A stretch of 14,293 bases of DNA from an uncultured Bacteroidia bacterium (GTDB lineage: Bacteria; Bacteroidota; Bacteroidia; Bacteroidales; UBA932). Of the stretch, positions 7,783-14,293 are shown in pieces (the first letter of the stretch is position 1; every line of letters begins with the position of its first letter). The stretch covers positions 1-14,293 of the forward strand of contig CACXFP010000011.1 in NCBI GenBank assembly GCA_902766985.1, written 5' to 3'. A program made the translations under genes and the position numbers. The notes beneath the pieces are model-generated. The model was not told the DNA's origin, searched no databases, and saw only the letters and a list, made by a program, of their open reading frames with translations.

Positions 7783-9039
7783 ATGGATACCCAGGAACTT
7801 CAGTCGCTGAAGAACAAATACGATATAATAGGAAACGACGCCGCCCTCAACCGAGCGCTTGAGACGGCCGTTGCGATCGCCCCCACCGATCTCACCGTGC
7901 TTGTCACCGGGGAGAGCGGGGTTGGCAAGGATAATATACCCAAGATAATTCACCAGAGGAGCCTCCGCAGGACGAAGAATTATTTCGCCGTCAACTGCGG
8001 CGCGATTCCCGAGGGGACGATCGATTCCGAACTGTTCGGCCATGTGAAGGGATCCTTCACAGGGGCTATGGAGACCCGCAAGGGATATTTTGAGGAGGCC
8101 GACGGCGGTACCCTTTTCCTTGACGAGATCAGCGAACTTCCCCTTGCCTCCCAGGCAAAGCTCCTGAGGGTCCTCCAGAACGGAGAATTCATAAAGGTGG
8201 GCTCGTCCAAGGTGGAAAAGACCGACGTCAGGGTTGTGGCTGCCACCAACAAGGACCTGCTCTATGCCGTCAGCCAGGGGAAATTCCGCGAGGACCTTTA
8301 CTACAGGCTGAACGCCATCCAGATAAAGATGCCGTCGCTGCGTGAGCGCAAGGATGATATCTATCTGCTGTTCAGGAAGTTCACCTCTGATTTCTCCGAG
8401 AAGTACAGCATGACCAAGCTCCTGCTGACCAACGACGCGATAGATCTTCTCATCAACTATCGCTGGCCCGGGAATATCCGTCAGCTCAAGAATGTCGCCG
8501 AGACCGTTTCAGCCCTTGAAGGAGAGAAACTTACCCCCTCCGCACCGAAGTGTGTCGTGGATGCCGCCACCCTTGCGAGGTACATCCCGCGCGACGATCC
8601 CAACGCGATTCCGGTGAAGGTCGGGCCGCAAGGCGGGGATACCATGTCCTCCAGCGACAGGCAGATGTTCATCAAAGCTCTGCTCGACCTCAAGAAAGAG
8701 GTTGACGACCTGAAAGCCAGGGTGTTCGGCGGAGAAGAACCCAGGGGTGTCACCCCCGTTCCGGAGATGGAGGCCGAGTGGCAGGGGCAGGGAACTCCCG
8801 TCACCAGCGCCGACGTTGACGGCAGCAGGATGATAGATGTCCAGAAGAGGGAAGATCCCGAGGAGACGGAAACCGATGGCGACCTTTCTATTAAGAACGT
8901 AGAGAAGGATCTGATTATCAAGGCTCTCCAGCGTTCGGGAGGGAACCGCAAGATTGCGGCTGAAGAACTCGGTTTCTCGGAAAGGACCCTTTACAGGAAA
9001 ATCGAGAAATATAAGATAGAGGAGGGTCAGAAAAGATGA
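7783..9039 (+). CDS. Sigma-54-dependent transcriptional activator (AAA+ and Fis-type HTH, no sensor domain)
   Basis: This is a bacterial enhancer-binding protein that would use ATP to open sigma-54 promoters. In its 418 residues the AAA+ domain begins almost at once: Walker A GESGVGKD at 43-50, the sigma-54-contact loop GSFTGA at 90-95 (a variant of GAFTGA), Walker B GTLFLDE at 109-115, the arginine region REDLYYRL at 169-176 and WPGNIRQLKN at 228-237. A Fis-type helix-turn-helix follows at about 375-410 (SGGNRKIAAEELGFSERTLY). There is no N-terminal receiver, PAS or GAF domain. Between about 250 and 370 lies a long linker rich in Pro, Glu and Asp with a short possible coiled coil near 295-315. 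It overlaps lptE by 4 nt (ATGA), so it is translated in concert with the envelope genes. What it senses and regulates cannot be read from the sequence; control by abundance or by a partner protein is an inference. Confidence 0.92.
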   Translation: MDTQELQSLKNKYDIIGNDAALNRALETAVAIAPTDLTVLVTGESGVGKDNIPKIIHQRSLRRTKNYFAVNCGAIPEGTIDSELFGHVKGSFTGAMETRKGYFEEADGGTLFLDEISELPLASQAKLLRVLQNGEFIKVGSSKVEKTDVRVVAATNKDLLYAVSQGKFREDLYYRLNAIQIKMPSLRERKDDIYLLFRKFTSDFSEKYSMTKLLLTNDAIDLLINYRWPGNIRQLKNVAETVSALEGEKLTPSAPKCVVDAATLARYIPRDDPNAIPVKVGPQGGDTMSSSDRQMFIKALLDLKKEVDDLKARVFGGEEPRGVTPVPEMEAEWQGQGTPVTSADVDGSRMIDVQKREDPEETETDGDLSIKNVEKDLIIKALQRSGGNRKIAAEELGFSERTLYRKIEKYKIEEGQKR

Positions 9040-9536
9040 AAAGACTGATAATCTGCGTCCTGCTCGCTCTCCCGCTGCTCTCGGCGTGCGGGATATACTC
9101 GTTCACCGGTACTTCCATCCAGGCGGACGTGAAGACGATAACTATCAATTACTTCGATTACAAGGCCCTCAAGGTCAATCCCACCTTGAGCAACGACCTG
9201 ACAGAAGCACTGAAGGACCAGTTCCGCAAACTCACACGTCTCGAGCAGGTGGATATGGACGGCGACCTTGAGATTTCGGGAGAGGTGACAGGTTATGATG
9301 TCCGTGCCGCGGCCATCACTGCCGACGAGGTGGCGGCCCAGAACAGGCTTACAGTGTCGGTGAAAATCAATTTCGAGAACCGGAAATATCCTGAAGACAA
9401 TCTTGAGCAGAGTTTCTCGGCCTATGAGGATTATGACTCAATGCAGTCACTCGAGGCCGTGGAATCCACTTTGTGTGAATCGATTGTCAAGAAACTTATA
9501 GAGGACATCTTCAACGCGACGGTTGCCCAATGGTAG
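9036..9536 (+). CDS. lptE: LptE, LPS-assembly outer-membrane lipoprotein
   Basis: LptE is the outer-membrane lipoprotein that plugs the LptD barrel and helps deliver LPS to the cell surface. The 166-residue product starts with a lipoprotein signal (MKRLIICVLLALPLLSAC, lipidated C18) followed directly by GIYSFTGTSI at 19-28, the hallmark I recall for Bacteroidota LptE. The body, with EISGEVTGYDV and AAITADEVAAQNRLTV in the middle and FSAYEDYDS near the C-terminal third, fits the family along its whole length. Its ATG lies inside the stop of the sigma-54 activator gene (ATGA), with a GGAGG at 9021-9025 as a plausible ribosome site, and it overlaps the next gene by 7 nt. Tight coupling implies co-expression with the activator and with secG. 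Confidence 0.9.
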   Translation: MKRLIICVLLALPLLSACGIYSFTGTSIQADVKTITINYFDYKALKVNPTLSNDLTEALKDQFRKLTRLEQVDMDGDLEISGEVTGYDVRAAAITADEVAAQNRLTVSVKINFENRKYPEDNLEQSFSAYEDYDSMQSLEAVESTLCESIVKKLIEDIFNATVAQW

Positions 9537-10093
9537 GAAACGGACATATCAATCTGAGGTCCCTCAACATGGACGAGCTGGCAGGGGTGATTAATCTTTA
9601 TCCCTGGTATGCGGGCGCCCGAAAGGAACTCTGCAGGAGAATGTCCGGTCTCGGAGGGGACGGCTGGGGGAAGGAGCAGTATGCCGAATCCGCCCTCTAC
9701 CTCGGCTCAAGGAAGATCGTTTCCGACATCGTGAGGTCGAAGGAAAAGAAGGACTGGTCGGACAAGGACCTGCAGGGCCTTCTGAAGTCGTTCATGGAAA
9801 AAGGCCGCAGAGTCGGAGCCGGAGATTATTTCTCCCAGTCGCAGTATGACAATGTCCGTCAGGCGGAAGACGGGATTTTCTCGAAATTCGCCGCGAAAGT
9901 CCGTTCCGAGCCGGAGACCCCTTCCGGGTCTCTTCCGGATTTCTGCACCGAAACCCTTGCTTTGATCTATGCGGAACAGGGTTATTATGAGCAGGCTGCG
10001 CGGATTTATTCGAAACTTATTTTGTTATATCCGGAAAAAAGTGCTTACTTTGCATCCCTTTTAGAAAAGACGAAAACAAAAATTACAGACTGA
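9530..10093 (+). CDS. Conserved TPR-like protein of the lptE-secG operon, function unknown
   Basis: This 187-residue protein has no signal peptide or membrane segment, so it is probably cytoplasmic. The N-terminal third (MDELAGVINLYPWYAGARKEL, starting at residue 14) is helical; the central part is charged and variable; the C-terminal end from about 139 (ETLALIYAEQGYYEQAARIY) is a single clear TPR-like helix pair ending in KLILLYPEKSAYFASLLEK. I recall proteins with the same ending encoded between lptE and secG in other Bacteroidota, but no known function. Its start overlaps the lptE stop by 7 nt and secG follows after 1 nt, so translation is probably coupled; no Shine-Dalgarno is visible. 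A role in envelope assembly or secretion is only a guess from context. Confidence 0.8.
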   Translation: MVGNGHINLRSLNMDELAGVINLYPWYAGARKELCRRMSGLGGDGWGKEQYAESALYLGSRKIVSDIVRSKEKKDWSDKDLQGLLKSFMEKGRRVGAGDYFSQSQYDNVRQAEDGIFSKFAAKVRSEPETPSGSLPDFCTETLALIYAEQGYYEQAARIYSKLILLYPEKSAYFASLLEKTKTKITD

Positions 10094-10094
10094 T

Positions 10095-10460
10095 ATGAGT
10101 ACACTGTTCACAATTCTCGTGGTTTTCATAGTGATAGCCAGCATCCTGCTGACTCTCGTCGTACTTCTCCAGAATGGTAAGGGTGAAGGCATGGCGAGCA
10201 ATTTCGTCGCTGGCAACCAGGCTTTCGGCGTGCGTCAGACCGCGGATTTTCTTGAGAAGGTATCATGGGGACTCGTAGCATTCATCCTCGTTCTCTCCAT
10301 CGTTTCTTCTTTCACCCTCGGCACCCAGGGAACGGATGTCGACGTTACCAACAAGATTGAGAACGCCGCCACCGAGGCTCAGCCAGAGTTCCCTTCCGCA
10401 CCTATCCAGCAGGGCGCGCCCTCTTCCGAGGCTCCTGCAACCGAGACGCCCCAGAACTAA
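10095..10460 (+). CDS. secG: SecG, preprotein translocase subunit
   Basis: SecG is the small inner-membrane subunit of the SecYEG protein-export channel. The 121-residue protein has two transmembrane helices at about 4-25 and 56-74, joined by the conserved loop beginning VVLLQNGKGEG and containing FGVRQTADFLEKVSW, typical of SecG. After the second helix comes a hydrophilic tail of about 45 residues rich in Ala, Pro, Glu, Thr and Gln, which is low-complexity and probably disordered. It begins 1 nt after the previous stop and is the last gene of the operon, followed by a strong hairpin terminator. Confidence 0.92.
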   Translation: MSTLFTILVVFIVIASILLTLVVLLQNGKGEGMASNFVAGNQAFGVRQTADFLEKVSWGLVAFILVLSIVSSFTLGTQGTDVDVTNKIENAATEAQPEFPSAPIQQGAPSSEAPATETPQN

Positions 10461-10486
10461 TCCTGGGTTGAAACACGGGAACCTGC

Positions 10487-10503
10487 ACTGACAATCTGTC
10501 AGT
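10487..10503. repeat. Perfect 7-bp inverted repeat in the secG-clpB gap
   Basis: ACTGACA is followed after 3 nt by its exact reverse complement TGTCAGT. There is no T-run after it, so it is not a good intrinsic terminator by itself. It could be a minor RNA hairpin at the end of the secG message or a protein-binding site. Confidence 0.5.
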
Positions 10504-10532
10504 TTACGGGTTTGGAATATTATTTGACCTTG

Positions 10533-10562
10533 ACCGGTCGGCCCCAGGGCTGACCGGTTTTT
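10533..10562 (+). terminator. Intrinsic terminator after secG (or leader hairpin before clpB)
   Basis: ACCGGTC at 10533-10539 pairs perfectly with GACCGGT at 10552-10558, and inner pairs (GGCC against GGCT, with one G-U) extend the stem to about 11 bp with a 4-nt loop. TTTTT covers 10558-10562, so this is a textbook rho-independent terminator. It ends only 37 nt before the clpB start. Confidence 0.8.
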
Positions 10563-10583
10563 CCGTTTCTGTCCGGGCCGCAA

Positions 10584-10589
10584 AAGGAG
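10584..10589 (+). promoter_or_regulatory. Strong Shine-Dalgarno sequence of clpB
   Basis: AAGGAG lies 10 nt before the ATG at 10600. Good Shine-Dalgarno matches are rare among the genes here, as expected for Bacteroidota. The site supports 10600 as the true start of the N-domain-less ClpB rather than an internal start. Confidence 0.6.
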
Positions 10590-10599
10590 AAATAAAGAT

Positions 10600-12783
10600 A
10601 TGAGTGATAATTACCAGTTTTTAAGCAAATACGCCGTAAACCTCAATGAGATGGCGTCAAAGGGGAAGCTCGACCCGGTTATCGGGAGGGACGACGAGAT
10701 CCGCCGTGTCCTTCAGATACTGAGCAGGCGCACCAAAAACAACCCTATCCTGGTGGGAGAACCCGGAGTGGGAAAAACTGCAATATCCGAAGGCATAGCC
10801 GAGAAGATCGTCAACGGCCAGGTCCCCGAAAACCTGAAGGACAGGTTGGTCTATTCTCTTGACATGGGAGCCCTGATTGCCGGGGCCAAGTATCAGGGAG
10901 AATTTGAAGAAAGGCTGAAAGGTGTTGTGAAAGAGGTGGTTGAGAGTGATGGAAAGATAATCCTCTTTATCGACGAGATCCATACCCTTGTCGGAGCCGG
11001 ACGTACTTCCGGAGCCATGGATGCTTCCAATATACTTAAGCCCGCCCTTGCGAGGGGAGAGCTCAGGACCATCGGATCCACGACCCTTGACGAGTACCAG
11101 AAATATTTCGAGACCGACAAGGCCCTGGAACGCCGGTTCCAGATGGTGATGGTGGATGAACCCCTCCCCGCTGAGAGCATTTCCATCCTCAGAGGGCTGA
11201 AGGAAAAGTATGAGAACCATCATAAGGTAAGGATTGAAGATGACGCCCTGATTGCTGCCGTGAACCTTTCCCACAGGTATATTACCAACAGGTTCCTTCC
11301 GGACAAGGCTATAGACCTCGTTGACGAAGCCGCTTCCAGGCTTCGTCTGGAGATGAATTCTGTGCCGGAGCCGATCGACGACCTTAACAGCAGGATACGC
11401 GAGCTTGAGATCGAAAAAGAGGCCATCAAGATGGAAGGAGTTTCCCTGAAGATGGAAAAGCTTGACGCCCGGCTGAAGGAGTTGACCCAGAAGAGGGCGG
11501 AACTCATGGAAAGATGGCAGAAGGAAAAGGAGATCCTTTCCGGATTGCAGACCGCCCGGCAGGAAATCGAGGATTATAAGATAGAGGCCCAGTCTGCCGA
11601 GAGGGCCGGAGATTACGGCAAGGTGGCCGAGCTCCGTTACGGCAAGATAGCCGAGGCCCAGAAAAAGATAGACGAACTCACCGCCCGTCAGGCGGAGATA
11701 AAGGAACCACTTGTCACAGAAGCCGTTACCCCCGAAGATATAGCTGAGGTCGTGGCTAAGTGGACAGGTATTCCAGTCCAGAGGATGCTGGAGAGCGAAA
11801 AGGCGAAACTTCTCAGGATGGAGACAGAACTCCATAAGAGGGTGGTCGGCCAGGACCAGGCCATACAGGCCGTCTCAGACGCGGTCCGTCGCAACAGGGC
11901 CGGGCTTTCCAATGAAAAAAGGCCGATAGGTTCCTTCCTTTTCATGGGGACCACCGGAGTAGGAAAGACGGAACTGGCAAAAGCGCTTGCCGAGTTCCTG
12001 TTCAATGACGAGAACATGATCACCCGCATAGACATGTCCGAGTATCAGGAAAGGCATACGGTTAGCCGCCTCATCGGTGCTCCTCCGGGATATGTCGGCT
12101 ACGATGAAGGAGGACAACTCACGGAGGCGGTCAGGCGCAAGCCCTATTCCGTTGTCCTGCTGGATGAGATTGAAAAGGCCCACCCGGACGTGTTCAACAC
12201 CCTTCTGCAGGTCCTCGACGACGGCCGTCTTACCGACAACAAGGGAAGGACCGTCGATTTCAAGAACACTATACTCATCATGACATCGAATGCGGGATCG
12301 GACATCATCCAGAGTTACATGGACAGGCTTCCCGACATCGGAAAGCCCGGTTCTGATCCCACGGAGGAAATGCAGGTCATCTCCCAGCGCCGCCAGATGC
12401 TCGAAGAATGCAAGAAGGAAGTGGTGAATGTCCTAAAGGCTACCATCCGCCCTGAGTTCCTGAACCGCATCGACGAGATCATAATGTTCGACCCCCTTAC
12501 CAGGAATGACATCCGCGATATCCTCCATATCCAGATGGACGAGCTCAAGGCTAAGCTTTCCGAGGACAACGTTACCCTTGAATTCACTCCGGCATTCGAA
12601 GATTTCATGGTGGAGAACGGATATGATCCCGCTTACGGCGCCCGTCCTGTAAAGCGGCTCCTCCAGAGGGAGCTCGTAAACCAGCTTGCCAAGGCCATCC
12701 TAGACGGATCTGTCCACAAAGACCAGGTAATCGTGGTCGATTCCGTAGGAGGTGACATCGTTCTTCGCGATAAGAAAGAGTAA
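10600..12783 (+). CDS. clpB: ClpB-type protein disaggregase lacking the N-terminal domain
   Basis: ClpB hexamers use ATP to thread proteins out of aggregates with DnaK help. The 727-residue protein has both ATPase rings: Walker A GEPGVGKT at 53-60, pore loop GAKYQGEF with Y98, Walker B ILFIDE at 121-126 and the Arg-finger pair at 178-179; then Walker A GTTGVGKT at 450-457, pore loop GYVGY at 497-501, Walker B VLLDE at 519-523 and sensor-2 GAR at 680-682. A charged helical middle domain of about 125 residues (about 255-375) marks it as ClpB, not ClpA or ClpC, and there is no clear ClpP-docking tripeptide. Full-length ClpB is about 860 residues; here the substrate-binding N-domain of about 145 residues is missing and the product starts just before NBD1 ([11 protein letters not shown]). 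The 139-bp gap upstream has no N-domain remnant. An extra segment of about 20 residues sits near 575-605. It may be a paralogue of a full-length ClpB elsewhere. No CIRCE operator is seen. Confidence 0.92.
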   Translation: MSDNYQFLSKYAVNLNEMASKGKLDPVIGRDDEIRRVLQILSRRTKNNPILVGEPGVGKTAISEGIAEKIVNGQVPENLKDRLVYSLDMGALIAGAKYQGEFEERLKGVVKEVVESDGKIILFIDEIHTLVGAGRTSGAMDASNILKPALARGELRTIGSTTLDEYQKYFETDKALERRFQMVMVDEPLPAESISILRGLKEKYENHHKVRIEDDALIAAVNLSHRYITNRFLPDKAIDLVDEAASRLRLEMNSVPEPIDDLNSRIRELEIEKEAIKMEGVSLKMEKLDARLKELTQKRAELMERWQKEKEILSGLQTARQEIEDYKIEAQSAERAGDYGKVAELRYGKIAEAQKKIDELTARQAEIKEPLVTEAVTPEDIAEVVAKWTGIPVQRMLESEKAKLLRMETELHKRVVGQDQAIQAVSDAVRRNRAGLSNEKRPIGSFLFMGTTGVGKTELAKALAEFLFNDENMITRIDMSEYQERHTVSRLIGAPPGYVGYDEGGQLTEAVRRKPYSVVLLDEIEKAHPDVFNTLLQVLDDGRLTDNKGRTVDFKNTILIMTSNAGSDIIQSYMDRLPDIGKPGSDPTEEMQVISQRRQMLEECKKEVVNVLKATIRPEFLNRIDEIIMFDPLTRNDIRDILHIQMDELKAKLSEDNVTLEFTPAFEDFMVENGYDPAYGARPVKRLLQRELVNQLAKAILDGSVHKDQVIVVDSVGGDIVLRDKKE

Positions 12784-12812
12784 ATATCTCTTTATAAAGA
12801 TAATAACACAAC

Positions 12813-12855
12813 ATTATTCCACACAGGTTAATTTAACTTGCGTGGAATAATTTTA
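12813..12855 (+). terminator. Intrinsic terminator after clpB
   Basis: TTATTCCAC at 12814-12822 pairs exactly with GTGGAATAA at 12842-12850; after one A-C mismatch the stem continues inward (CAGGTTAA against TTAACTTG, one G-U) almost to the tip. The outer pair is A12813-T12851 and the downstream bases are TTTTATT. The long stem plus T-rich tail supports termination of the clpB transcript 30-70 nt after its stop. Being nearly symmetric it might work on both strands. Confidence 0.75.
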
Positions 12856-12868
12856 TTGTATATCTTTG
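12837..12868 (+). promoter_or_regulatory. Bacteroidota promoter for the AAA/DUF234 gene
   Basis: TATCTTTG at 12861-12868 matches TAnnTTTG; CTTG at 12837-12840 is a three-out-of-four match to the -33 TTTG box with the ideal 20-nt spacer. The start codon follows 24 nt later. The -33 region lies inside the right arm of the clpB terminator dyad. An AAGGA at 12884-12888 is a plausible but close ribosome site. Confidence 0.65.
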
Positions 12869-12892
12869 TTTTGAATTAGAAATAAGGATATT

Positions 12893-14206
12893 ATGGAGTA
12901 TTTTCCCAGAATTGCGGAGGAAAGGGAGATTAGCCGTCTGCTGTGGTTGTCAAGACAGCAGTATGGCAGGATGGTGCTTGTGTATGGTCGCCCTGGCTCT
13001 GGCCGTACCTCCACGATAAGGAGGGTGCTTGACGGATCCAGGACCGTCACTTTCCACATAGGAGGAAAGACGGCCGGATTGCAGATGCAGGAATTCCTGC
13101 GGGAGGCCCGGAGCGTCCTCGGTCCGGAGGGAGACTGGAACGCGGCCACGCCCTCAAATTTGCTTGAGAGGATAGCGTCGAGGTCGGTGGAGGAGACTAC
13201 GGCCGTCGTTTTTGAGAATTTTGAAATGCTCGGCCAGTATTGGAAAGACGAGTACACCGCAATCGACGCTTTCTGGAAACAGATGAGCCGGAAGACAAGG
13301 ATGTTTCTCATCCTGTGCGGTTCTTCTGTTCCGGCGCTTGAAAGGATATTCACCACGCCCTCTTCTCCGATGTATAACGTCCTTGACAGCAAGGTCCTTA
13401 TTCCATCTTTAAAGTCTCAGGATTTAAAGCTGTTGCTTAACCGTTCCGGCAAGGAGGCCGGCTCGTCTGCAGTCCTTCTTGCCTGGGCCATGACCGGAGG
13501 CCTTTCAAGCCTTGTTTCCCCTCTGGTGGATTCCGGCGCTTGGGATATCCCTTCGATGCTTGAGACGTATTTTTCACCTGATTCTCCTTTTGTTTGCGGC
13601 CCCGATGCCTTCCTGTCCGGTCTTTTTGGGAGGGACAGGGATGTGTATATGTCCGTTCTTCAGGCTATTGCTTGTGGGAATTCCTCCCAGAAAGAGATAG
13701 AATCCTACCTTGGGATGAATGTCGGCGGGCACCTGTTCAAGCTTGAGACGGTTTACGACCTTGTCTGCAAGGAGAGACCAGCTTTTGCCCGTCCGGACAG
13801 CCGGGGAGCCGTCCGTTATTCAATTAAAGACGTCGATATCGAGTTCTGGTTCCGTTTCGTGCATGCCCGGAGGAGCCTGGTGGCGGCCGGGGATTTCCGA
13901 AAACTGAGGGAATGCGCTTCGGACGGGCTCGAAGAATGGCTTGATCATGTGCAGGTCAGGTACTTCCATCAGAAATTGTCGGAGGAGTCCGACTGGCAGC
14001 ACGTCGAGGGATGGTGGAACCCTGTGGCGACGATGGATGTCGTCGCCTGGAGCGACAATAAAAAAAGGATTTACGTTGCCAAATCCTACAGAGATCCGGC
14101 CGGATTCGATCCGGAAAAGTTCCGCGCGGAAGTCAATGCTTTCAAGATAATAACCGGCAAGGCAGGAGGCCTGCAGGCCAGCTACCTCACCAGGAAGGAT
14201 GTCTGA
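12893..14206 (+). CDS. AAA ATPase of the archaeal/bacterial DUF234 type with degenerate motifs
   Basis: The 437-residue protein fits the family of ATP-binding proteins that carry an AAA domain, a winged helix and a C-terminal DUF234 nuclease-like domain. Evidence: N-terminal IAEEREISRLLWL, P-loop region YGRPGSGRTST at 31-41, LILCGSS at 139-145 (family GS motif), MTGGLSSLVSPLVDSG at 200-215, a helix-turn-helix region at about 248-290 and IEFWFRFVH at 316-324. Key residues are altered. The Walker A lysine is arginine (R38); the Walker B acidic pair reads F-E-N at 107-109 where family members usually have D-E; and the C-terminal part near 380-398 keeps one Asp (D382) but the expected E-x-K is replaced by AKSY. 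The function of the family is not established; it is abundant and multi-copy in Bacteroidota. No stop or frameshift is seen, so it is not a simple pseudogene. It has its own promoter and ends 8 nt from a convergent gene. Confidence 0.82.
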   Translation: MEYFPRIAEEREISRLLWLSRQQYGRMVLVYGRPGSGRTSTIRRVLDGSRTVTFHIGGKTAGLQMQEFLREARSVLGPEGDWNAATPSNLLERIASRSVEETTAVVFENFEMLGQYWKDEYTAIDAFWKQMSRKTRMFLILCGSSVPALERIFTTPSSPMYNVLDSKVLIPSLKSQDLKLLLNRSGKEAGSSAVLLAWAMTGGLSSLVSPLVDSGAWDIPSMLETYFSPDSPFVCGPDAFLSGLFGRDRDVYMSVLQAIACGNSSQKEIESYLGMNVGGHLFKLETVYDLVCKERPAFARPDSRGAVRYSIKDVDIEFWFRFVHARRSLVAAGDFRKLRECASDGLEEWLDHVQVRYFHQKLSEESDWQHVEGWWNPVATMDVVAWSDNKKRIYVAKSYRDPAGFDPEKFRAEVNAFKIITGKAGGLQASYLTRKDV

Positions 14207-14214
14207 GAGAGAGA

Positions 14215-14293
14215 TTACTCTTCGGTTTCAGATTCCAGCACCTTCACGACGGAGCCGTGGTCGTTGGCAACGGCTTCCTTCCACTTGTCCGTG
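14215..14293 (-). CDS. C-terminal end of an unidentified minus-strand gene (partial)
   Basis: Reading the minus strand, 25 codons run open from the window edge to a TAA at 14215-14217. The peptide ends KWKEAVANDHGSVVKVLE and then SETEE, an acidic tail usual for a soluble protein C-terminus. It is too short to identify. It is the best reading of this end because it has no stops and starts only 8 nt from the convergent AAA gene stop, matching the compact spacing of the window. Confidence 0.5.
   Translation of the reverse strand, partial: TDKWKEAVANDHGSVVKVLESETEE

Noticed and set aside
10461..10599. Possible frameshifted remnant of the missing ClpB N-domain, or a CIRCE operator
   Set aside because: The gap is only 139 bp, is filled by two hairpins, and contains neither N-domain-like codons nor the CIRCE inverted repeat.
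10657..11835. 392-codon minus-strand open frame inside clpB
   Set aside because: Antisense to the universally conserved NBD1 and middle domain; no motifs of its own.
11975..11990. TGGCA...TTGC string resembling a sigma-54 -24/-12 promoter
   Set aside because: Spacing is one base too long and it lies within the Walker A2 region of clpB.
1..14293. CRISPR arrays, tRNA or rRNA genes, insertion sequences
   Set aside because: No regularly spaced repeats, cloverleaf sequence, transposase motif or flanking inverted repeat was seen on reading through the window.

Overview
The window reads as a chromosomal segment of a Bacteroidota species, most likely order Bacteroidales. Evidence seen in the sequence: several -7 boxes of the form TAnnTTTG in front of genes, mostly weak or absent Shine-Dalgarno sequences, a GH92 glycosidase, a Bacteroidota-type LptE, and the gene order sigma-54 activator / lptE / TPR protein / secG, which I recall as conserved in this phylum. 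The genus cannot be fixed; a fairly GC-rich Bacteroidales such as a Rikenellaceae relative is a guess. I see no mobile element, CRISPR array, tRNA or rRNA.

Region 1 (1-6028) is a mannose module. A minus-strand pair encodes a ROK-family sugar kinase (its C-terminus is cut by the window edge) and, upstream of it, a class I mannose-6-phosphate isomerase with an extra N-terminal domain. Divergent from them, across a 77-bp gap, is an exported GH92 alpha-mannosidase. The inferred path is: mannose released in the periplasm, phosphorylated by the kinase, then isomerised to fructose-6-phosphate.

Region 2 (6030-10460) is about the envelope. A minus-strand lipoprotein combining an OmpA-like stretch with TPR-like repeats faces a tightly packed plus-strand operon: a sigma-54 activator without an N-terminal sensor domain, the LPS-transport lipoprotein LptE, a small TPR-like protein, and the translocon subunit SecG. 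The first three operon genes overlap by a few bases and secG follows after 1 nt. A strong hairpin plus T-tract follows secG.

Region 3 (10600-14206) holds a ClpB-type disaggregase that lacks the usual N-terminal domain, a strong terminator-like dyad, and an AAA ATPase of the DUF234 type whose Walker A, Walker B and C-terminal nuclease-like motifs are all altered. The last 79 bases carry the end of an unidentified minus-strand gene.

Most genes are familiar. The items most worth a second look are the N-domain-less ClpB with a hairpin just before its start, the degenerate AAA/DUF234 protein beside it, the sensorless sigma-54 activator locked into an LPS/secretion operon, and the non-canonical active-site signatures of the ROK kinase and the GH92 enzyme. 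I find no convincing evidence of a wholly new system.
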